A program made the translations under genes and the position numbers. A stretch of 64,000 bases of DNA, taken from the NCBI RefSeq assembly GCF_900103865.1, contig NZ_FNII01000005.1, positions 240,001-304,000 on the forward strand, in the 5' to 3' direction. Shown here one piece after another: positions 25,959 through 36,442 of this stretch. Under the pieces are notes generated by a model. It was given only the letters and a program-made list of their open reading frames with translations. It was not told where the DNA came from and ran no database searches. Source of the stretch: Vreelandella arcis. GTDB taxonomy: Bacteria; Pseudomonadota; Gammaproteobacteria; Pseudomonadales; Halomonadaceae. Within the stretch, counting starts at the first letter, position 1, and every line of letters starts with the position of its first letter.

Positions 25959-28829
25959 ATGCGGCAACTTATTGGTTTAAAGACTTATTTTAAGAAAAAA
26001 GGCGCGCTGCCTGGGCGAGCCCTTTTGGGCATGGCGCTGGCCAGTTTGATGCTGCCCCCCAGTGCCTTTGCCGATAACCATGACGTTATCGACGAGGTTA
26101 TTGCGCCCCACGTCAGCCCCGTTGATGAACGTGACTACCGTATTCTTGAGTTAAACAATGGCTTAACCGCGTTATTGGTTAACGACCCCGACGCCGACAA
26201 AGCAGCGGCGTCAATGAACGTCCAGGTTGGCAGTGCTCAGGATCCGGATGATCTCCTGGGTCTGGCCCACTTCTTAGAACACATGCTGTTTTTAGGCACC
26301 GAGGCTTACCCTGAAGCCGACGCCTATCAGCAGTACCTATCGCGTAACGCCGGGTCGCACAACGCTTTTACCGCCCCACAAGACACCAACTACTTTTTTA
26401 ATATTGAGCCGTCGGCCTTAGAGGGCGCGCTTGATCGGTTTAGCGCTTTTTTTGTCTCACCGCTATTCAACGCCGACCGTCTTGAAAGCGAACGCAACAT
26501 CGTCCACTCCGAATATATTGCGCGCCGGCGGGATGAAGGGCGGCGCGAAAACGAAGTGCTCGATCAATTGCTCAACCCTGACCACCCCACTACTCAATTT
26601 GCTATCGGCAGCCGCGAGACCCTAGCCAACCCGCCCGAGGGTGAGGAAAGCCTTCGCGAGCGAGTGATGGCATTTTATGAGCGCTACTACGATGCCAATG
26701 TGATGCACTTAGCCGTAGTGGCCCCTCAGTCACTGGACACGTTAGAAAGCTGGGTTGTAGAGCGCTTCGCCGAGATACCCGATAACGACCGAGAAGCGCC
26801 GACCATCGACACACCCCTCGTCGAAAGCGACACGCTGCCCCGTTATGTGGAACGTCAGACACTTGAAGACCGCCGCCATGTCCGCTTTCACTTTCCTATC
26901 CCGGATCCCATCGACGCTTATCGCCAAAAGCCGACCCAGTTGATTGCCCATTTGCTGGGCGATGAAGGCGACGGCAGTTTGCTCGCTGCGCTCAGAGACG
27001 CGGGGCTCGCCGATGCGCTCTCCGCGGGGATTAGCCGCGCCGATGGTCAGCACGCTTTATTGACGGTATCCATCAGTCTTACCGATGACGGTGCAAAGCG
27101 GTTAGACGATATTGAAGCCACGCTGCTTGCCACCATCGAGGACATCCGTCAGGGCGGCTTGGAAGAATGGCGCTACGCCGAACAAGCCGACCTGAACGAA
27201 CAAGCGTTTCGCTTTCAACAACCCGGCGCGCCTCAGCAAGAAGCCACCCGGCTATCGATGAACCTCTCGCGCTACCCGGTGGAAGACGTTCAATATGCCG
27301 CGTACCGGATGGATGCGTTCGACGCCGAACAACATCAGCGCTATCTTAACGCGCTCACGCCAGACAATATGCTGCGCATTTACTCTGCGCCCGATATTGA
27401 AAGCGACCAAGTGACGCCTTGGTTCGAGACCGCCTGGCAGGAACAAACGCCCAGTCAAAGCGGGCAGGCCTTAAGTGATTTAGCGCTACCCGGGCCCAAC
27501 CCGTTTATCGCCAATGACCTTACCCTGCTGAACGGCCAGGACGAGCAGCCCAACACGCTCATTGACTCGCCATCGTTTACCGCTTGGCACATGCAGGTCG
27601 CACGGTTCAACACCCCAAAGGTTGAGTGGCGCCTCAGCCTTCAGCACCCCAGCGCCAGCTATTCCGCCGAAGAGGCAGTGCTCACTCAGCTACTGGCCAA
27701 CTGGCTTAACGACAGCCTTAACGAATCGCTTTACCCGGCATGGCTGGCGGGGCAATCCTTCAGCGCCTACGCACACGCACGCGGCATCACGCTGTCTTTC
27801 TCAGGCTGGCGAGATGGCCAAACCCCGCTAATCGAGGAAGCACTCAACCAACTCACCAATGCCGATATTCAGCCCGGCGATTTCAAACGTGTGCGTGAGC
27901 GGTTGCAACGCGAGTGGCGTAATGCGCCTCAAGACTCGCTATACGCGCAGGCCAGCGGCACACTAGGCAAGGCGCTATTAACGCCCCAATGGTCCACCCA
28001 GGCACTGCTGGACGCCAGCCAGCGCTTAGAGCGGGTTCACTTGGTCGACTTTCGTAAGCGCTTCCTGGACGACCTTTACGTCGACGCCATGGCCGTTGGC
28101 AACTTATCGCCCAGCCTGGCACGCCAACAGGCCAATTTGATGCGTGGCAAATTAACGCCCCGGCTAACTGACGATGCGATTCCACCGCTTACCCCGCTGT
28201 CAGTGGATAGCGCCAGCGCCGACACGGTGCTGCACCCGAATAGTCGCCGTGAAGAATCCATCGTATTGCGCTATCTGCAAGGCCGTGACCAAACGCTGCG
28301 CGAGCAAGCCGCCACTCAAGTGCTCGCCCAGTGGCTGGAAACGCCTTTCTATCAGCGCCTGCGCACCGAAGAGCAGCTCGGCTACGTGGTCAATGCGGGC
28401 TACTCACCCTTACTCGAAGCGCCTGGGATTGCCATGGTCGTGCAATCGCCCGACACTGATAGCAACACCATTGCCGAGCACATGGATGCATTTCTGGAAG
28501 AGGCCGATAAGCGGCTGGAAAACCTGGATGATGCGACGCTTGACGACTACCGGCAAGCCGTGAATAGCCGCTTGAGCCAACGCGACACGCGTTTAGGGCA
28601 AATGGCTAATCGCTATTGGCAGGCCACCGCCCTGGACGAGGTGCGTTTCGACCGGCGCGAGCAGCTAGCCGAGCTGGCACTGGAGGTCACGCTAAACGAC
28701 CTGCAAACGCTATGGCCGGCACTGCGTGAACGTCAGCTAGACGTGCGCTTTAACCCCGGCGACGAACCCAGCAAGGTGGCAGATATCCGCCAACAGCTCT
28801 TGCCCTTACCCCAAAACGCATCGCAATAA
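25959..28829 (+). CDS. Secreted M16 zinc protease, pitrilysin/insulysin type
   Basis: This is a 956-residue periplasmic metalloprotease. After a signal peptide ending near PPSAFA-DNHD, the inverted zinc motif HFLEH (HXXEH) lies in GLAHFLEHMLFLGTEAYPE, with the distal Glu about 76 residues on (NIVHSEY). The C-terminal half has the inactive M16 repeats, and RLRTEEQLGYVV is typical of insulysin/pitrilysin. The frame extends 8 codons upstream, but ATG 25959 has GGAG and starts the signal peptide. It is 8 bp after the SRAP-like gene, so the two are probably co-transcribed. Substrates are likely oligopeptides. Confidence 0.93.
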   Translation: MRQLIGLKTYFKKKGALPGRALLGMALASLMLPPSAFADNHDVIDEVIAPHVSPVDERDYRILELNNGLTALLVNDPDADKAAASMNVQVGSAQDPDDLLGLAHFLEHMLFLGTEAYPEADAYQQYLSRNAGSHNAFTAPQDTNYFFNIEPSALEGALDRFSAFFVSPLFNADRLESERNIVHSEYIARRRDEGRRENEVLDQLLNPDHPTTQFAIGSRETLANPPEGEESLRERVMAFYERYYDANVMHLAVVAPQSLDTLESWVVERFAEIPDNDREAPTIDTPLVESDTLPRYVERQTLEDRRHVRFHFPIPDPIDAYRQKPTQLIAHLLGDEGDGSLLAALRDAGLADALSAGISRADGQHALLTVSISLTDDGAKRLDDIEATLLATIEDIRQGGLEEWRYAEQADLNEQAFRFQQPGAPQQEATRLSMNLSRYPVEDVQYAAYRMDAFDAEQHQRYLNALTPDNMLRIYSAPDIESDQVTPWFETAWQEQTPSQSGQALSDLALPGPNPFIANDLTLLNGQDEQPNTLIDSPSFTAWHMQVARFNTPKVEWRLSLQHPSASYSAEEAVLTQLLANWLNDSLNESLYPAWLAGQSFSAYAHARGITLSFSGWRDGQTPLIEEALNQLTNADIQPGDFKRVRERLQREWRNAPQDSLYAQASGTLGKALLTPQWSTQALLDASQRLERVHLVDFRKRFLDDLYVDAMAVGNLSPSLARQQANLMRGKLTPRLTDDAIPPLTPLSVDSASADTVLHPNSRREESIVLRYLQGRDQTLREQAATQVLAQWLETPFYQRLRTEEQLGYVVNAGYSPLLEAPGIAMVVQSPDTDSNTIAEHMDAFLEEADKRLENLDDATLDDYRQAVNSRLSQRDTRLGQMANRYWQATALDEVRFDRREQLAELALEVTLNDLQTLWPALRERQLDVRFNPGDEPSKVADIRQQLLPLPQNASQ

Positions 28830-28845
28830 CCGCCCTCCTGCCTGC

Positions 28846-30339
28846 TCAGGCGTCAAATGCCTGGGCAGGCAACATCGCCTCAACGTAGAGCACCAACTCT
28901 TCCAGTATCTGACGCTCATGATCGCCAAGCGACTGTTGATTGTAACGCTCGATCTCCCGCGCGAAGGCTTTCAACGTAAAGCCCGATAGGGTCGCGTCAT
29001 TCATGCGCATCCAGCGAAACGCTTCCCATTGCTCGAGTTCGTCTCCCTCCAGCGTTTCTGGATAGCTGCGCGCACGATAGCGGAACAGCATTTCTTCAAG
29101 GCGAGGATCTTGAAAAGCAAATCGCTCGCCGACCAGATCCCAGGGATCCATTGCCCGCACCCGCTCCATTTGTTTGCGATCAGCCGCTGAGAAAAATGAC
29201 CCGGCGTAAAGCATCAAATCAGGGTCTTGAGGCGCATCGTCGTAGCCCACGCTGAATACCTCGGCGACCTTCTGGGTCACCGCAGGCGCGTCGCGAAGCA
29301 TCTTCCAGTGTTGTCGGCAGGCATCCATTTCAAGGCCCAAGCGGGCCACAATTGCGCCGTATTCGCCTTGCTGAGGGCCATCCACGTCTTTTAGCGCGGT
29401 GGCGGGAAATACCACCGGGCAGCGGTTAATGTGAATCACTTTCAGCGGGATACGGGCCTCGCCTTCCGCCAAGTCTTGCTGACTGACGAAAACCCGTTCG
29501 CGGATTTGCTCCGCCGACATGGCCAATAAATCGCTGGGATCCACGCTTAAATCGTAAACGATGACCCCATTAGGGTTACTGGGATGTTCGGCCAACGGCA
29601 TCACCAGCGCACTGCACCCGCGGCTTGCCGGGTAGCGGCGAGAAATATGCAAAATGGGTTTAGCGCTGGGCAAATCGAGCTGTTTGGCGACCGCCCGCTT
29701 ACCGCGCAGTCCTAATAGATAGTCAAACAGCTTGCCATTACACGACTTGAGCAGACGCGCTAGTGCAATCGTGGCGCGCACATCGGCGACCGCGTCGTGG
29801 GCTCCTTCATGGGCAATACCATTGGCCGCCGTTAGGTCTTCAAGCTTAAAACTAGGCGCACCATCATCGCGCAGTGGCCACTCAATCCCCTCAGGCCTCA
29901 GGGCGTAAAACGCCCTGACGACATCGATCAGATCCCAGCGTGAGTTACCGTTTTGCCACTCACGGGCGTAGGGGTCTAACAGGTTACGGTAAAACAAGTG
30001 GCGGGATACTTCGTCGTCGAACCGCAGGCTGTTATAGCCCACCACACAGGTTCCCGGCTCGCTCATATAGCGCTGCACTTCGCCCGCAAACTGGGCTTCA
30101 GGCAGTCCATGACGCTGGGCTTTTTGCGGGGTAATACCGGTAATTAAACAGGCGGCGGGGTGGGGAACGTAGTCGTCAGCCGGACGGCAGAAGAGCTCGA
30201 TAGGCTCACCGATTTCATTTAAATCCGCATCGGTGCGCAAGGCAGCGAATTGAGCGGGCCGATCACGACGCGGATCGGCCCCGAAGGTCTCATAGTCATG
30301 CCATAAAAAGCTGGCGGGGGCAGCATTGGGTGACGCCAT
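28846..30339 (-). CDS. sbcB: Exodeoxyribonuclease I
   Basis: This 497-residue 3'-5' exonuclease of the DEDDh class digests single-stranded DNA. It has FLWHDYETFGADP (ExoI, first Asp and Glu), GYNSLRFDDEVSRHLFYRN (ExoII) and AHDAVADVRATIALARLL (ExoIII, His-Asp). An SH3-like and a helical C-terminal domain follow. ATG 30339 is chosen because GGAG is 10 nt upstream; two codons earlier lies only a TTG. It is convergent with the M16 protease, 16 bp between stops. Confidence 0.95.
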   Translation of the reverse strand: MASPNAAPASFLWHDYETFGADPRRDRPAQFAALRTDADLNEIGEPIELFCRPADDYVPHPAACLITGITPQKAQRHGLPEAQFAGEVQRYMSEPGTCVVGYNSLRFDDEVSRHLFYRNLLDPYAREWQNGNSRWDLIDVVRAFYALRPEGIEWPLRDDGAPSFKLEDLTAANGIAHEGAHDAVADVRATIALARLLKSCNGKLFDYLLGLRGKRAVAKQLDLPSAKPILHISRRYPASRGCSALVMPLAEHPSNPNGVIVYDLSVDPSDLLAMSAEQIRERVFVSQQDLAEGEARIPLKVIHINRCPVVFPATALKDVDGPQQGEYGAIVARLGLEMDACRQHWKMLRDAPAVTQKVAEVFSVGYDDAPQDPDLMLYAGSFFSAADRKQMERVRAMDPWDLVGERFAFQDPRLEEMLFRYRARSYPETLEGDELEQWEAFRWMRMNDATLSGFTLKAFAREIERYNQQSLGDHERQILEELVLYVEAMLPAQAFDA

Positions 30340-30423
30340 GGACAAGCACTCCGCTGGGCAATGAAAAGCCCAAGCCTAGCATATCCATCCTGGGTTTCGC
30401 CGTGTGTTTAGCAAACCGCCGGC

Positions 30424-30675
30424 TTAGCTTTTGGGCAGCGTCACATTCAATTCGAGCACCGAACAGTTATCTTCGCTATCCAGTGAGATCTGGATGGCGT
30501 CATCGTCGACGTGAACATAACGACGAATGACCTCCAGCAGCTCGCGCTCCAGCATCGGCATGTAATCGGGCTGACCTCGCTGACTTCGCTGATGCGCCAC
30601 GATAATTTGCAGGCGTTCTTTGGCCACCGAGGCAGACTTCTTGCGCTCACGCTTTAAGAACTCCAGCAGTTTCAT
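30424..30675 (-). CDS. minE: Cell division topological specificity factor MinE
   Basis: This 83-residue protein starts [28 protein letters not shown], the MinD-contacting amphipathic region, and ends in the topological domain ([14 protein letters not shown]). It stimulates MinD ATPase at the membrane to drive pole-to-pole oscillation. The start overlaps the minD stop by 4 bp. Confidence 0.97.
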   Translation of the reverse strand: MKLLEFLKRERKKSASVAKERLQIIVAHQRSQRGQPDYMPMLERELLEVIRRYVHVDDDAIQISLDSEDNCSVLELNVTLPKS

Positions 30676-31490
30676 CGCCGACCTCCCCCAAACATGCGGC
30701 TTATCAAGCCTTTACGCTGCATTTCGTGAAAGCGCAGCGGCATGTCTTCACCGAGTAAACGTGAAACGGTATCGCTATAGGCTTGGCCGGCGTCGCTTGA
30801 AATATCGTGGGTCACCGGAACGCCTTGGTTCGACGCCCGCAACACCGCTTCGGACTCGGGAATCAAGCCGAGCAGGTTAATCGCCAATATTTCGCGGATA
30901 TCGTCCAGCGTCAGCATATCCCCGGAGGTCACTCGCTCAGGGTTATAACGCGTGACCAGCAGGTGCTCTTTGATAGGATCGCTGCTCTCCTCGGCGCGAC
31001 GTGTTTTCGACGCCAGCAGGCCAAGAATACGGTCGGAATCGCGCACTGACGATACTTCGGGGTTGGTCACCACGATCGCTTCATCGGCAAAGTACATCGC
31101 CAACTGCGCGCCGCGTTCGATCCCCGCAGGCGAGTCGCAGAGGATAAAATCAAAGTCTTGTTTGAGTTTATCGAGCACTTCAGCGACCCCTTCCTGGGTC
31201 AAAGCATCTTTATCGCGGGTTTGCGAGGCCGGCAGGATAAACAAGTTCTCAACGCGTTTGTCGCGAATCAGTGCTTGGTTAAGCCCTGCTTCGCCCTGAA
31301 TCACGTTGACCAGGTCATATACCACACGTCGCTCGCAGCCCATTATCAGATCCAGGTTGCGCAAGCCCACGTCGAAATCGATCACCACGGTTTTCTTGCC
31401 GCGCAGCGCTAATCCTGTAGAAATAGCGGCAGCACTTGTGGTCTTACCGACCCCTCCTTTACCCGAGGTCACTACAATAATTTTGGCCAA
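30672..31490 (-). CDS. minD: Septum site-determining ATPase MinD
   Basis: This 272-residue ParA-like ATPase recruits MinC to the membrane and oscillates under MinE control. The deviant Walker A is [14 protein letters not shown] near residue 9, Walker B is FILCDSPAG, and a C-terminal amphipathic membrane-targeting helix ([14 protein letters not shown]) is present. It lies 136 bp after minC, longer than usual, with no gene in the gap, so a separate minDE promoter is possible. Confidence 0.98.
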   Translation of the reverse strand: MAKIIVVTSGKGGVGKTTSAAAISTGLALRGKKTVVIDFDVGLRNLDLIMGCERRVVYDLVNVIQGEAGLNQALIRDKRVENLFILPASQTRDKDALTQEGVAEVLDKLKQDFDFILCDSPAGIERGAQLAMYFADEAIVVTNPEVSSVRDSDRILGLLASKTRRAEESSDPIKEHLLVTRYNPERVTSGDMLTLDDIREILAINLLGLIPESEAVLRASNQGVPVTHDISSDAGQAYSDTVSRLLGEDMPLRFHEMQRKGLISRMFGGGRR

Positions 31491-31626
31491 GAGTCACTTC
31501 CTTCTTGAAGTCGTTCTTCGCAAGCACGCCGGTGGCGCACTACGTACAACGGGAACGTCTATGTCATCAATAAGCCACGCGGTATGGCCGCATGGCTGGT
31601 ATTCTCAACGATTGTCACTGTTATCG

Positions 31627-32397
31627 CTAATTAAGCGGTTTAATTTCTAACTGTTCTTTTGTGAAATGCACCTCAGCGGGAGCACCTAGCAGCTGAGAAT
31701 CGATATCTTCCAGACGTTTATAATTACCCGCCACTGACAAGAGTTCCGCGGTCAGCTCGCGGCAATAGATACCTGCCTGCATGTTGCCATGAATACCCGC
31801 TAACGCTCGTCCGCGCAATGCGCCATAAACATGAATACTGCCAGCGGCGAGTACTTCAGCACCGGCATTCACGGCACCAATGACCACCAAGTCCCCAGAA
31901 GATGCGCTGACTTGCTGCCCCGAACGCACTGTACCGCGGTACACCCGCGTGGCTCCAAGGGCTGAAGATTCTCCGTTCTCCGCGCTTTCGTCACCTAGCG
32001 CACTGGGAGCTGCGCCTTCGCTAGACGCGACAGGTTCGCTGCTGACACTTTTAAGCATCTGTGCGCGGCTCTCATCGACCGGAGCGAACCAGCCAAGGCC
32101 GAGCGCCCAAGCCGATTGGCGAACCGGTTCGCTACCGCCTCTCACTGCGACGGGTAGTAGCTTGTGGTCGCGACAAACCGCGCAGATGCGCTCCAGCGAT
32201 AGGTGTGGCTCATCGAGTTTTTCCACGCTGAGCACAACCGGTGTATGCTGAAAGAAGGCGGGAGACTGAGACAGCTTGCTCGCCAGTTGACGCCGGATAT
32301 GCTCTGGGTCAGCGCTGCTTAGCTCCATGACGGTCATCGGCAGCATGCCGCCTTTAAAGGTAAAGGCCACGTCGGCACTATCCACATTGAGGCTCAT
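31627..32397 (-). CDS. minC: Septum site-determining inhibitor MinC
   Basis: This 256-residue FtsZ-ring inhibitor has an N-terminal FtsZ-binding domain (residues 1-100), a variable Ser/Ala/Glu-rich linker, and a C-terminal beta-helix (VYRGTVRSGQQVSASSGDLVVIGAVNAGAEVLAAGSIHVYG) that binds MinD. ATG 32397 has GGAG 8 nt upstream; six earlier codons in frame are not needed. It heads the minC-minD-minE set and is divergent from the DUF349 gene. Confidence 0.96.
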   Translation of the reverse strand: MSLNVDSADVAFTFKGGMLPMTVMELSSADPEHIRRQLASKLSQSPAFFQHTPVVLSVEKLDEPHLSLERICAVCRDHKLLPVAVRGGSEPVRQSAWALGLGWFAPVDESRAQMLKSVSSEPVASSEGAAPSALGDESAENGESSALGATRVYRGTVRSGQQVSASSGDLVVIGAVNAGAEVLAAGSIHVYGALRGRALAGIHGNMQAGIYCRELTAELLSVAGNYKRLEDIDSQLLGAPAEVHFTKEQLEIKPLN

Positions 32398-32510
32398 GGC
32401 CGAACTCCATGTCATGATCAGGTAAGATATTAAGGTAGCGCATTAGCGCATTTAGGGCGGTGAGAATTTGCTCTCGCCATTCCCAAGTAATAAGGCAACG
32501 CTAAGCGACA

Positions 32511-32556
32511 GCGCCGACAACTGCAACCTCCTAAAGGTCGGTGTCTGATTTTTTTT
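32511..32556 (+). terminator. Terminator-like hairpin in the leader of the DUF349 gene
   Basis: GCGCCGAC (32511-32518) pairs with GTCGGTGT (32537-32544, two G-T pairs) across an 18-nt loop, and eight T residues follow at 32549-32556. It ends 30 bp before the DUF349 start codon. No gene on the plus strand lies directly upstream, so this would stop transcripts from the divergent minC-side promoter. It is either an attenuator or a fortuitous structure. Confidence 0.45.
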
Positions 32557-32586
32557 CACGCAAAGCGCCCCACAGCAGGATGATCC

Positions 32587-35403
32587 ATGCACGGACTGTT
32601 AAGACGCCTGTTCGCACCTCGCTGGCAACACCCCAACCCCGAGGTACGTCGCCAGGCCCTCTATCGCCTTGATCCGGACAATGCAGAGCAGCGTAAAGCG
32701 CTTGCCTCACTTACTAAGGATCAGGACAGCGCCATTCAGCTAGCAGCGCTCCTCGCCCTTGATGACCTTGACGGACTCGTCGAGGCTTACCCGACACATC
32801 AAGACGACCCCGCTTGGCAAGAAGCAGTATGCCAACGCCTCAGCGGCCAGCAGGGTCACACGGTGCTTAGTCAACGTGAAGCACTGCTTGAGCGCATCGA
32901 TGATGCCACGCTACTCAATGCCATTGCCTTCAAAGGGGACAATCTCAATTTACGCCTCGACGCGCTGGCCAAACTGACTGACGAAACCGACCTAATCGAA
33001 CACGCTTGCCATAATGGCGTGGCGGCCGTTCGTCACCAAGCAGCGGATCGCGTGACCAGCGAAGCCGGCTTAAAACAGCTGTTGAAGCAGGCAAGGCGGG
33101 ATCGCCAAGTGACTCGACTGGCCCGCGATCGCCTGCATGCGCTGCGCGCGGATGCCCAGTGGGCAGACGCCCAGCAGCAGCAGCGCGAAACCCTCTTGCA
33201 ACAGCTAGAACGTCTCGCCAAAACCCCTTGGGAACCATTATTCGGCGGCCGTTTGCGTCACCTGCAACGTGAATGGGAACACCTCAGCCAATCGCCTAGC
33301 CATGATCAAGAAGTGCGCTATCACCAAGCGGTGCTCACCTGCCGCAAAACGCTGCACGATCACGAAACGCAAGAGCAAGCTCGCCAGCAGCACGAACAAC
33401 AGCGCGAGTCCGCCGATCAAACGCGTGAGCAGCTACTAGAGGGCATCGAGGAAACGCTCGAAGGACTACGCCTGGGCAACCCGCTCACCGCACAGGATAT
33501 CGACAGCCTTCGCGCTCAGCGGCAACTGCTTGGCCAACGCTGGCAGCATCTGTCCGACGAGCACCCGCCCAGTGACTCGACCCGCCAGCGCTATGCCCAG
33601 GTGCTCAACGATTGCGAGGCCTGCATAGCAGCATGGCAACGCTGGCAGCTCGTTAGCGCTGACGTAGAACAAGCGCTAGCCGATACCGACCACGACAGGC
33701 TTGCGACGCTGCTCGACCAATGCCGCTGGCCCGACAGCTTGACGATGCCGGCACTGGCTCGCCAAGCGCAAGAGGCCATCGGGGCGGCATCACACGCCAA
33801 TGATATTGGCAATGACACCGCCACCGACACCCAGCAACTCAACGCCTACAACGCTGATTTAGATAGCTTTGAGCAGTTACTCGAGCGCGGGGCTTTCAAA
33901 AGCGCCAGCCGACTTCATCAGCGGTTAAAGCCACGTATCGATGCGCTCACCGGCCCAGAGACGAGGCCGCTCAAATCGCGACTCAAATACCTGGGAGCGC
34001 AACTGGCCGAACTGCGCGATTGGCGAGGTTTTGTCGCCGGGCCAAAGCGCGAGCAACTGTGTGCTTCCATTGAGGCGCTAGCCGATGACCAGCATATGGC
34101 GGATACAGCGCTGGATCGCCATCATCGTCAGCTGGTGAAAGAATGGAAATCGCTCGGCGATGCCGCCGCTAACCGAGATCTGTCCGCGCGTTTTCGCGCC
34201 GCTTCAGACCGTATCCACGAACGTCTCGCCCCATGGCGTGAACGGCTAACCGAGGAGCGCGAGGCTAACTTGCGTGCCCGGGAAGCCCTATGCGAACAGC
34301 TCGATACGCTGCTGGCTCAGCCGTCGGAAGATGCCGACCCCGATATTCTGCGCGAAATCCGCGATAAAGCGCGCCAACAATGGCGGCACCATTCGCCCGT
34401 ACCGCGCGATCAGGCCGAAGCCATTGGTCGACGGTTTGGCCGCCTTCGACATCAGTTGCAAGCCTTGATCGACACCCGCGCTGAGCATATTGCCAGCCAG
34501 AAAAAAAGCCTGGTCGAAAAAGTCCAAGACCTGCGTCAGGACGACCGCCCGATAACCGAGCGCATCGAGCAGGCCAAGCAGCTCCAGCAGCAATGGCGAC
34601 AGCTTGGGCGCGCACCTAAAGGAGAAGAACAGTCGCTTTGGAAAGCTTTTCGCCACGAATGCGACCAGCTATTTGCGCTGCGCGATGCGCATAAACATGA
34701 GCAACTCGCCCAACAGCAGCACCAGCTCGACACGCTGCAAGCGCTGATTGACGAAATGGATAGCTGGCAACCACAAGAGGCCGCCGACAGCGCGACGTTA
34801 GAGGCCTTTATTGATCAGGCCACGCGCCTAGAGCCGTTGCCCCGCAGCCGTCGAAGCGAAGGCATGCAGCGACGCCTAAGCGGTATTATTCGCGCCCGCC
34901 GGGAACGCTTAAATCGCCTTGAGGTCGCTGGCACTGTCACCACCTGGCAGCAACTAATGCCCTTAATGGAGGCGCACTTAAATGCCGACGAGCGCCGCTT
35001 GGCGGGGGAGCCGCCCGAGACGGTAGACGCGACAACGGTGCTGGGCGAGCAATCACTGCCTGCGCCTTTTGCCGACGCTCACCATCAGCGTAATCAACGC
35101 CGCGAGGAAGCTCTGCCCGACGGTCACGAAGCACAGCTGCAGGAACAGCTAGCCCGCCTTCGCGTCCACCTTTCATTACTGGCCATGGGACGCGTACAAC
35201 AGCAAGATGAACCGCTTCGGCTCGCCATTCAGGTGGAACGGCTCAACGGCGGCCTTCAACAGGAACGCACCCGAGCGCAAGAAGTCACCGATGTACTCGC
35301 CGGCCTTATCGCCCTAGGCCCCATGCCCAAGCCGTTATGGTCGCAAGAGATCAATGAACTGGACGAGTTGCTCACGCGACTTGCCAAGATGCCGCTTGTT
35401 TAA
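32587..35403 (+). CDS. Large DUF349 repeat protein
   Basis: This is a 938-residue soluble, charged, Gln/Arg-rich, mostly helical protein. Repeated segments of the DUF349 type can be seen, with W-and-Q patterns such as QQWRQLGRAPKGEEQSLWKAF near residue 670, RQQWRHHSPVPRDQAEAIGRRF near 595, and WKSLGDAAANRDLSARFRAA near 520. The N-terminal 100 residues look like HEAT-type helical repeats. Function is unknown; family members are often predicted coiled-coil proteins. There is no signal peptide. It is a single-gene unit, with a terminator-like leader upstream and a strong bidirectional terminator downstream. Confidence 0.88.
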   Translation: MHGLLRRLFAPRWQHPNPEVRRQALYRLDPDNAEQRKALASLTKDQDSAIQLAALLALDDLDGLVEAYPTHQDDPAWQEAVCQRLSGQQGHTVLSQREALLERIDDATLLNAIAFKGDNLNLRLDALAKLTDETDLIEHACHNGVAAVRHQAADRVTSEAGLKQLLKQARRDRQVTRLARDRLHALRADAQWADAQQQQRETLLQQLERLAKTPWEPLFGGRLRHLQREWEHLSQSPSHDQEVRYHQAVLTCRKTLHDHETQEQARQQHEQQRESADQTREQLLEGIEETLEGLRLGNPLTAQDIDSLRAQRQLLGQRWQHLSDEHPPSDSTRQRYAQVLNDCEACIAAWQRWQLVSADVEQALADTDHDRLATLLDQCRWPDSLTMPALARQAQEAIGAASHANDIGNDTATDTQQLNAYNADLDSFEQLLERGAFKSASRLHQRLKPRIDALTGPETRPLKSRLKYLGAQLAELRDWRGFVAGPKREQLCASIEALADDQHMADTALDRHHRQLVKEWKSLGDAAANRDLSARFRAASDRIHERLAPWRERLTEEREANLRAREALCEQLDTLLAQPSEDADPDILREIRDKARQQWRHHSPVPRDQAEAIGRRFGRLRHQLQALIDTRAEHIASQKKSLVEKVQDLRQDDRPITERIEQAKQLQQQWRQLGRAPKGEEQSLWKAFRHECDQLFALRDAHKHEQLAQQQHQLDTLQALIDEMDSWQPQEAADSATLEAFIDQATRLEPLPRSRRSEGMQRRLSGIIRARRERLNRLEVAGTVTTWQQLMPLMEAHLNADERRLAGEPPETVDATTVLGEQSLPAPFADAHHQRNQRREEALPDGHEAQLQEQLARLRVHLSLLAMGRVQQQDEPLRLAIQVERLNGGLQQERTRAQEVTDVLAGLIALGPMPKPLWSQEINELDELLTRLAKMPLV

Positions 35404-35409
35404 ACAACA

Positions 35410-35442
35410 AAAGCCAGCGAGGCACATCCTCGCTGGCTTTTT
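35410..35442. terminator. Bidirectional terminator between DUF349 gene and phaB
   Basis: A perfect 13-bp stem (35410-35422 with 35428-35440) has a 5-nt loop. T runs follow on the plus strand (TTTTT) and on the minus strand (TTTTGTTG). It serves both convergent genes. Confidence 0.92.
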
Positions 35443-35467
35443 CGTCTTGGGCCAAGTCACACGGGGC

Positions 35468-36214
35468 TTATCCCATGAACTGGCCACCGTTAATATCAAT
35501 GTTAGCCCCGGTGATAAACCCGGACTCCTTATCGGCTAAAAACGTCACAAGACGTCCAATTTCTTCTGGCGTACCGTAACGCTTGACGGGGATCGTCTCA
35601 CGGATCGCCTCGCGCACTTTTTCAGGAATATTCATAATCATATCGGTGGCTATGTAGCCTGGCGATACGGTATTCACGGTAATGCCTTTGGTCGCTGTCT
35701 CCTGGGCAAGCGACATGGTTAAGCCATGCATACCCGCCTTCGCCGCCGCATAATTCACTTGGCCAAACTGGCCTTTGCGGCCATTGATCGAGGAAATGTT
35801 GATAATACGTCCGTAACCGTGCTCGAGCATCGTCTCAATCACGCTGCGGCAGGTATTAAACACACTATTAAGGTTGGTATCGATTACCTCATGCCACTGT
35901 TCGTAGGACATTTTTTTCATGGTGCCGTCACGGGTAATCCCCGCGCAGTTGACCAACACGCTGATAGGTCCATGTTCCTCTATGATTTGCTGGGCACCTT
36001 GCAGGCAGGCTTGATGGTCGGCGAGGTCGACACCGGATAACGCAATATTGTTGTAACCGTCCGCTTGCTGCGATGCCAGCCAGGTTTTGGCCTTCTCGGG
36101 GTTGTGATAACCCGCCACGACCAGATAACCCGCATCTGCCAACGAACGGCAAATCGCCGTACCGATACCACCAGTTCCACCAGTTACCCAGGCGACGGGG
36201 GCTTGATTGGCCAT
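35468..36214 (-). CDS. phaB: Acetoacetyl-CoA reductase (NADPH)
   Basis: This 248-residue short-chain dehydrogenase reduces acetoacetyl-CoA to (R)-3-hydroxybutyryl-CoA for poly-3-hydroxybutyrate synthesis. The cofactor loop is TGGTGGIGTAIC. Catalytic Ser, Tyr and Lys are in NISSINGRKGQFGQVNYAAAKAG, and VNTVSPGYIATDM follows. These are PhaB hallmarks distinguishing it from FabG. GGGAGG precedes the ATG at 36214. PHA synthase is not adjacent. The 36215-36440 spacer holds no other gene. Confidence 0.93.
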   Translation of the reverse strand: MANQAPVAWVTGGTGGIGTAICRSLADAGYLVVAGYHNPEKAKTWLASQQADGYNNIALSGVDLADHQACLQGAQQIIEEHGPISVLVNCAGITRDGTMKKMSYEQWHEVIDTNLNSVFNTCRSVIETMLEHGYGRIINISSINGRKGQFGQVNYAAAKAGMHGLTMSLAQETATKGITVNTVSPGYIATDMIMNIPEKVREAIRETIPVKRYGTPEEIGRLVTFLADKESGFITGANIDINGGQFMG

Positions 36215-36442
36215 TGACTACCTCCCTGATATAACGAATGACTTGGGCGTTGTTCAACATAAACCACAAGCCATTATGAAAAGCGCCTTAGCGCTTAAGT
36301 ACCAACGGAAAATCGCATCATTAGGCGCGACCAACCGAGAGTCAGCATTGTTCTTGTTACTTTATTTAGCATAGCGCTACTCTCCATATGTTGCAGTACC
36401 AAAGCCATCATCGGCTATAGGCCAAACGTTTTAAAATGCCTA

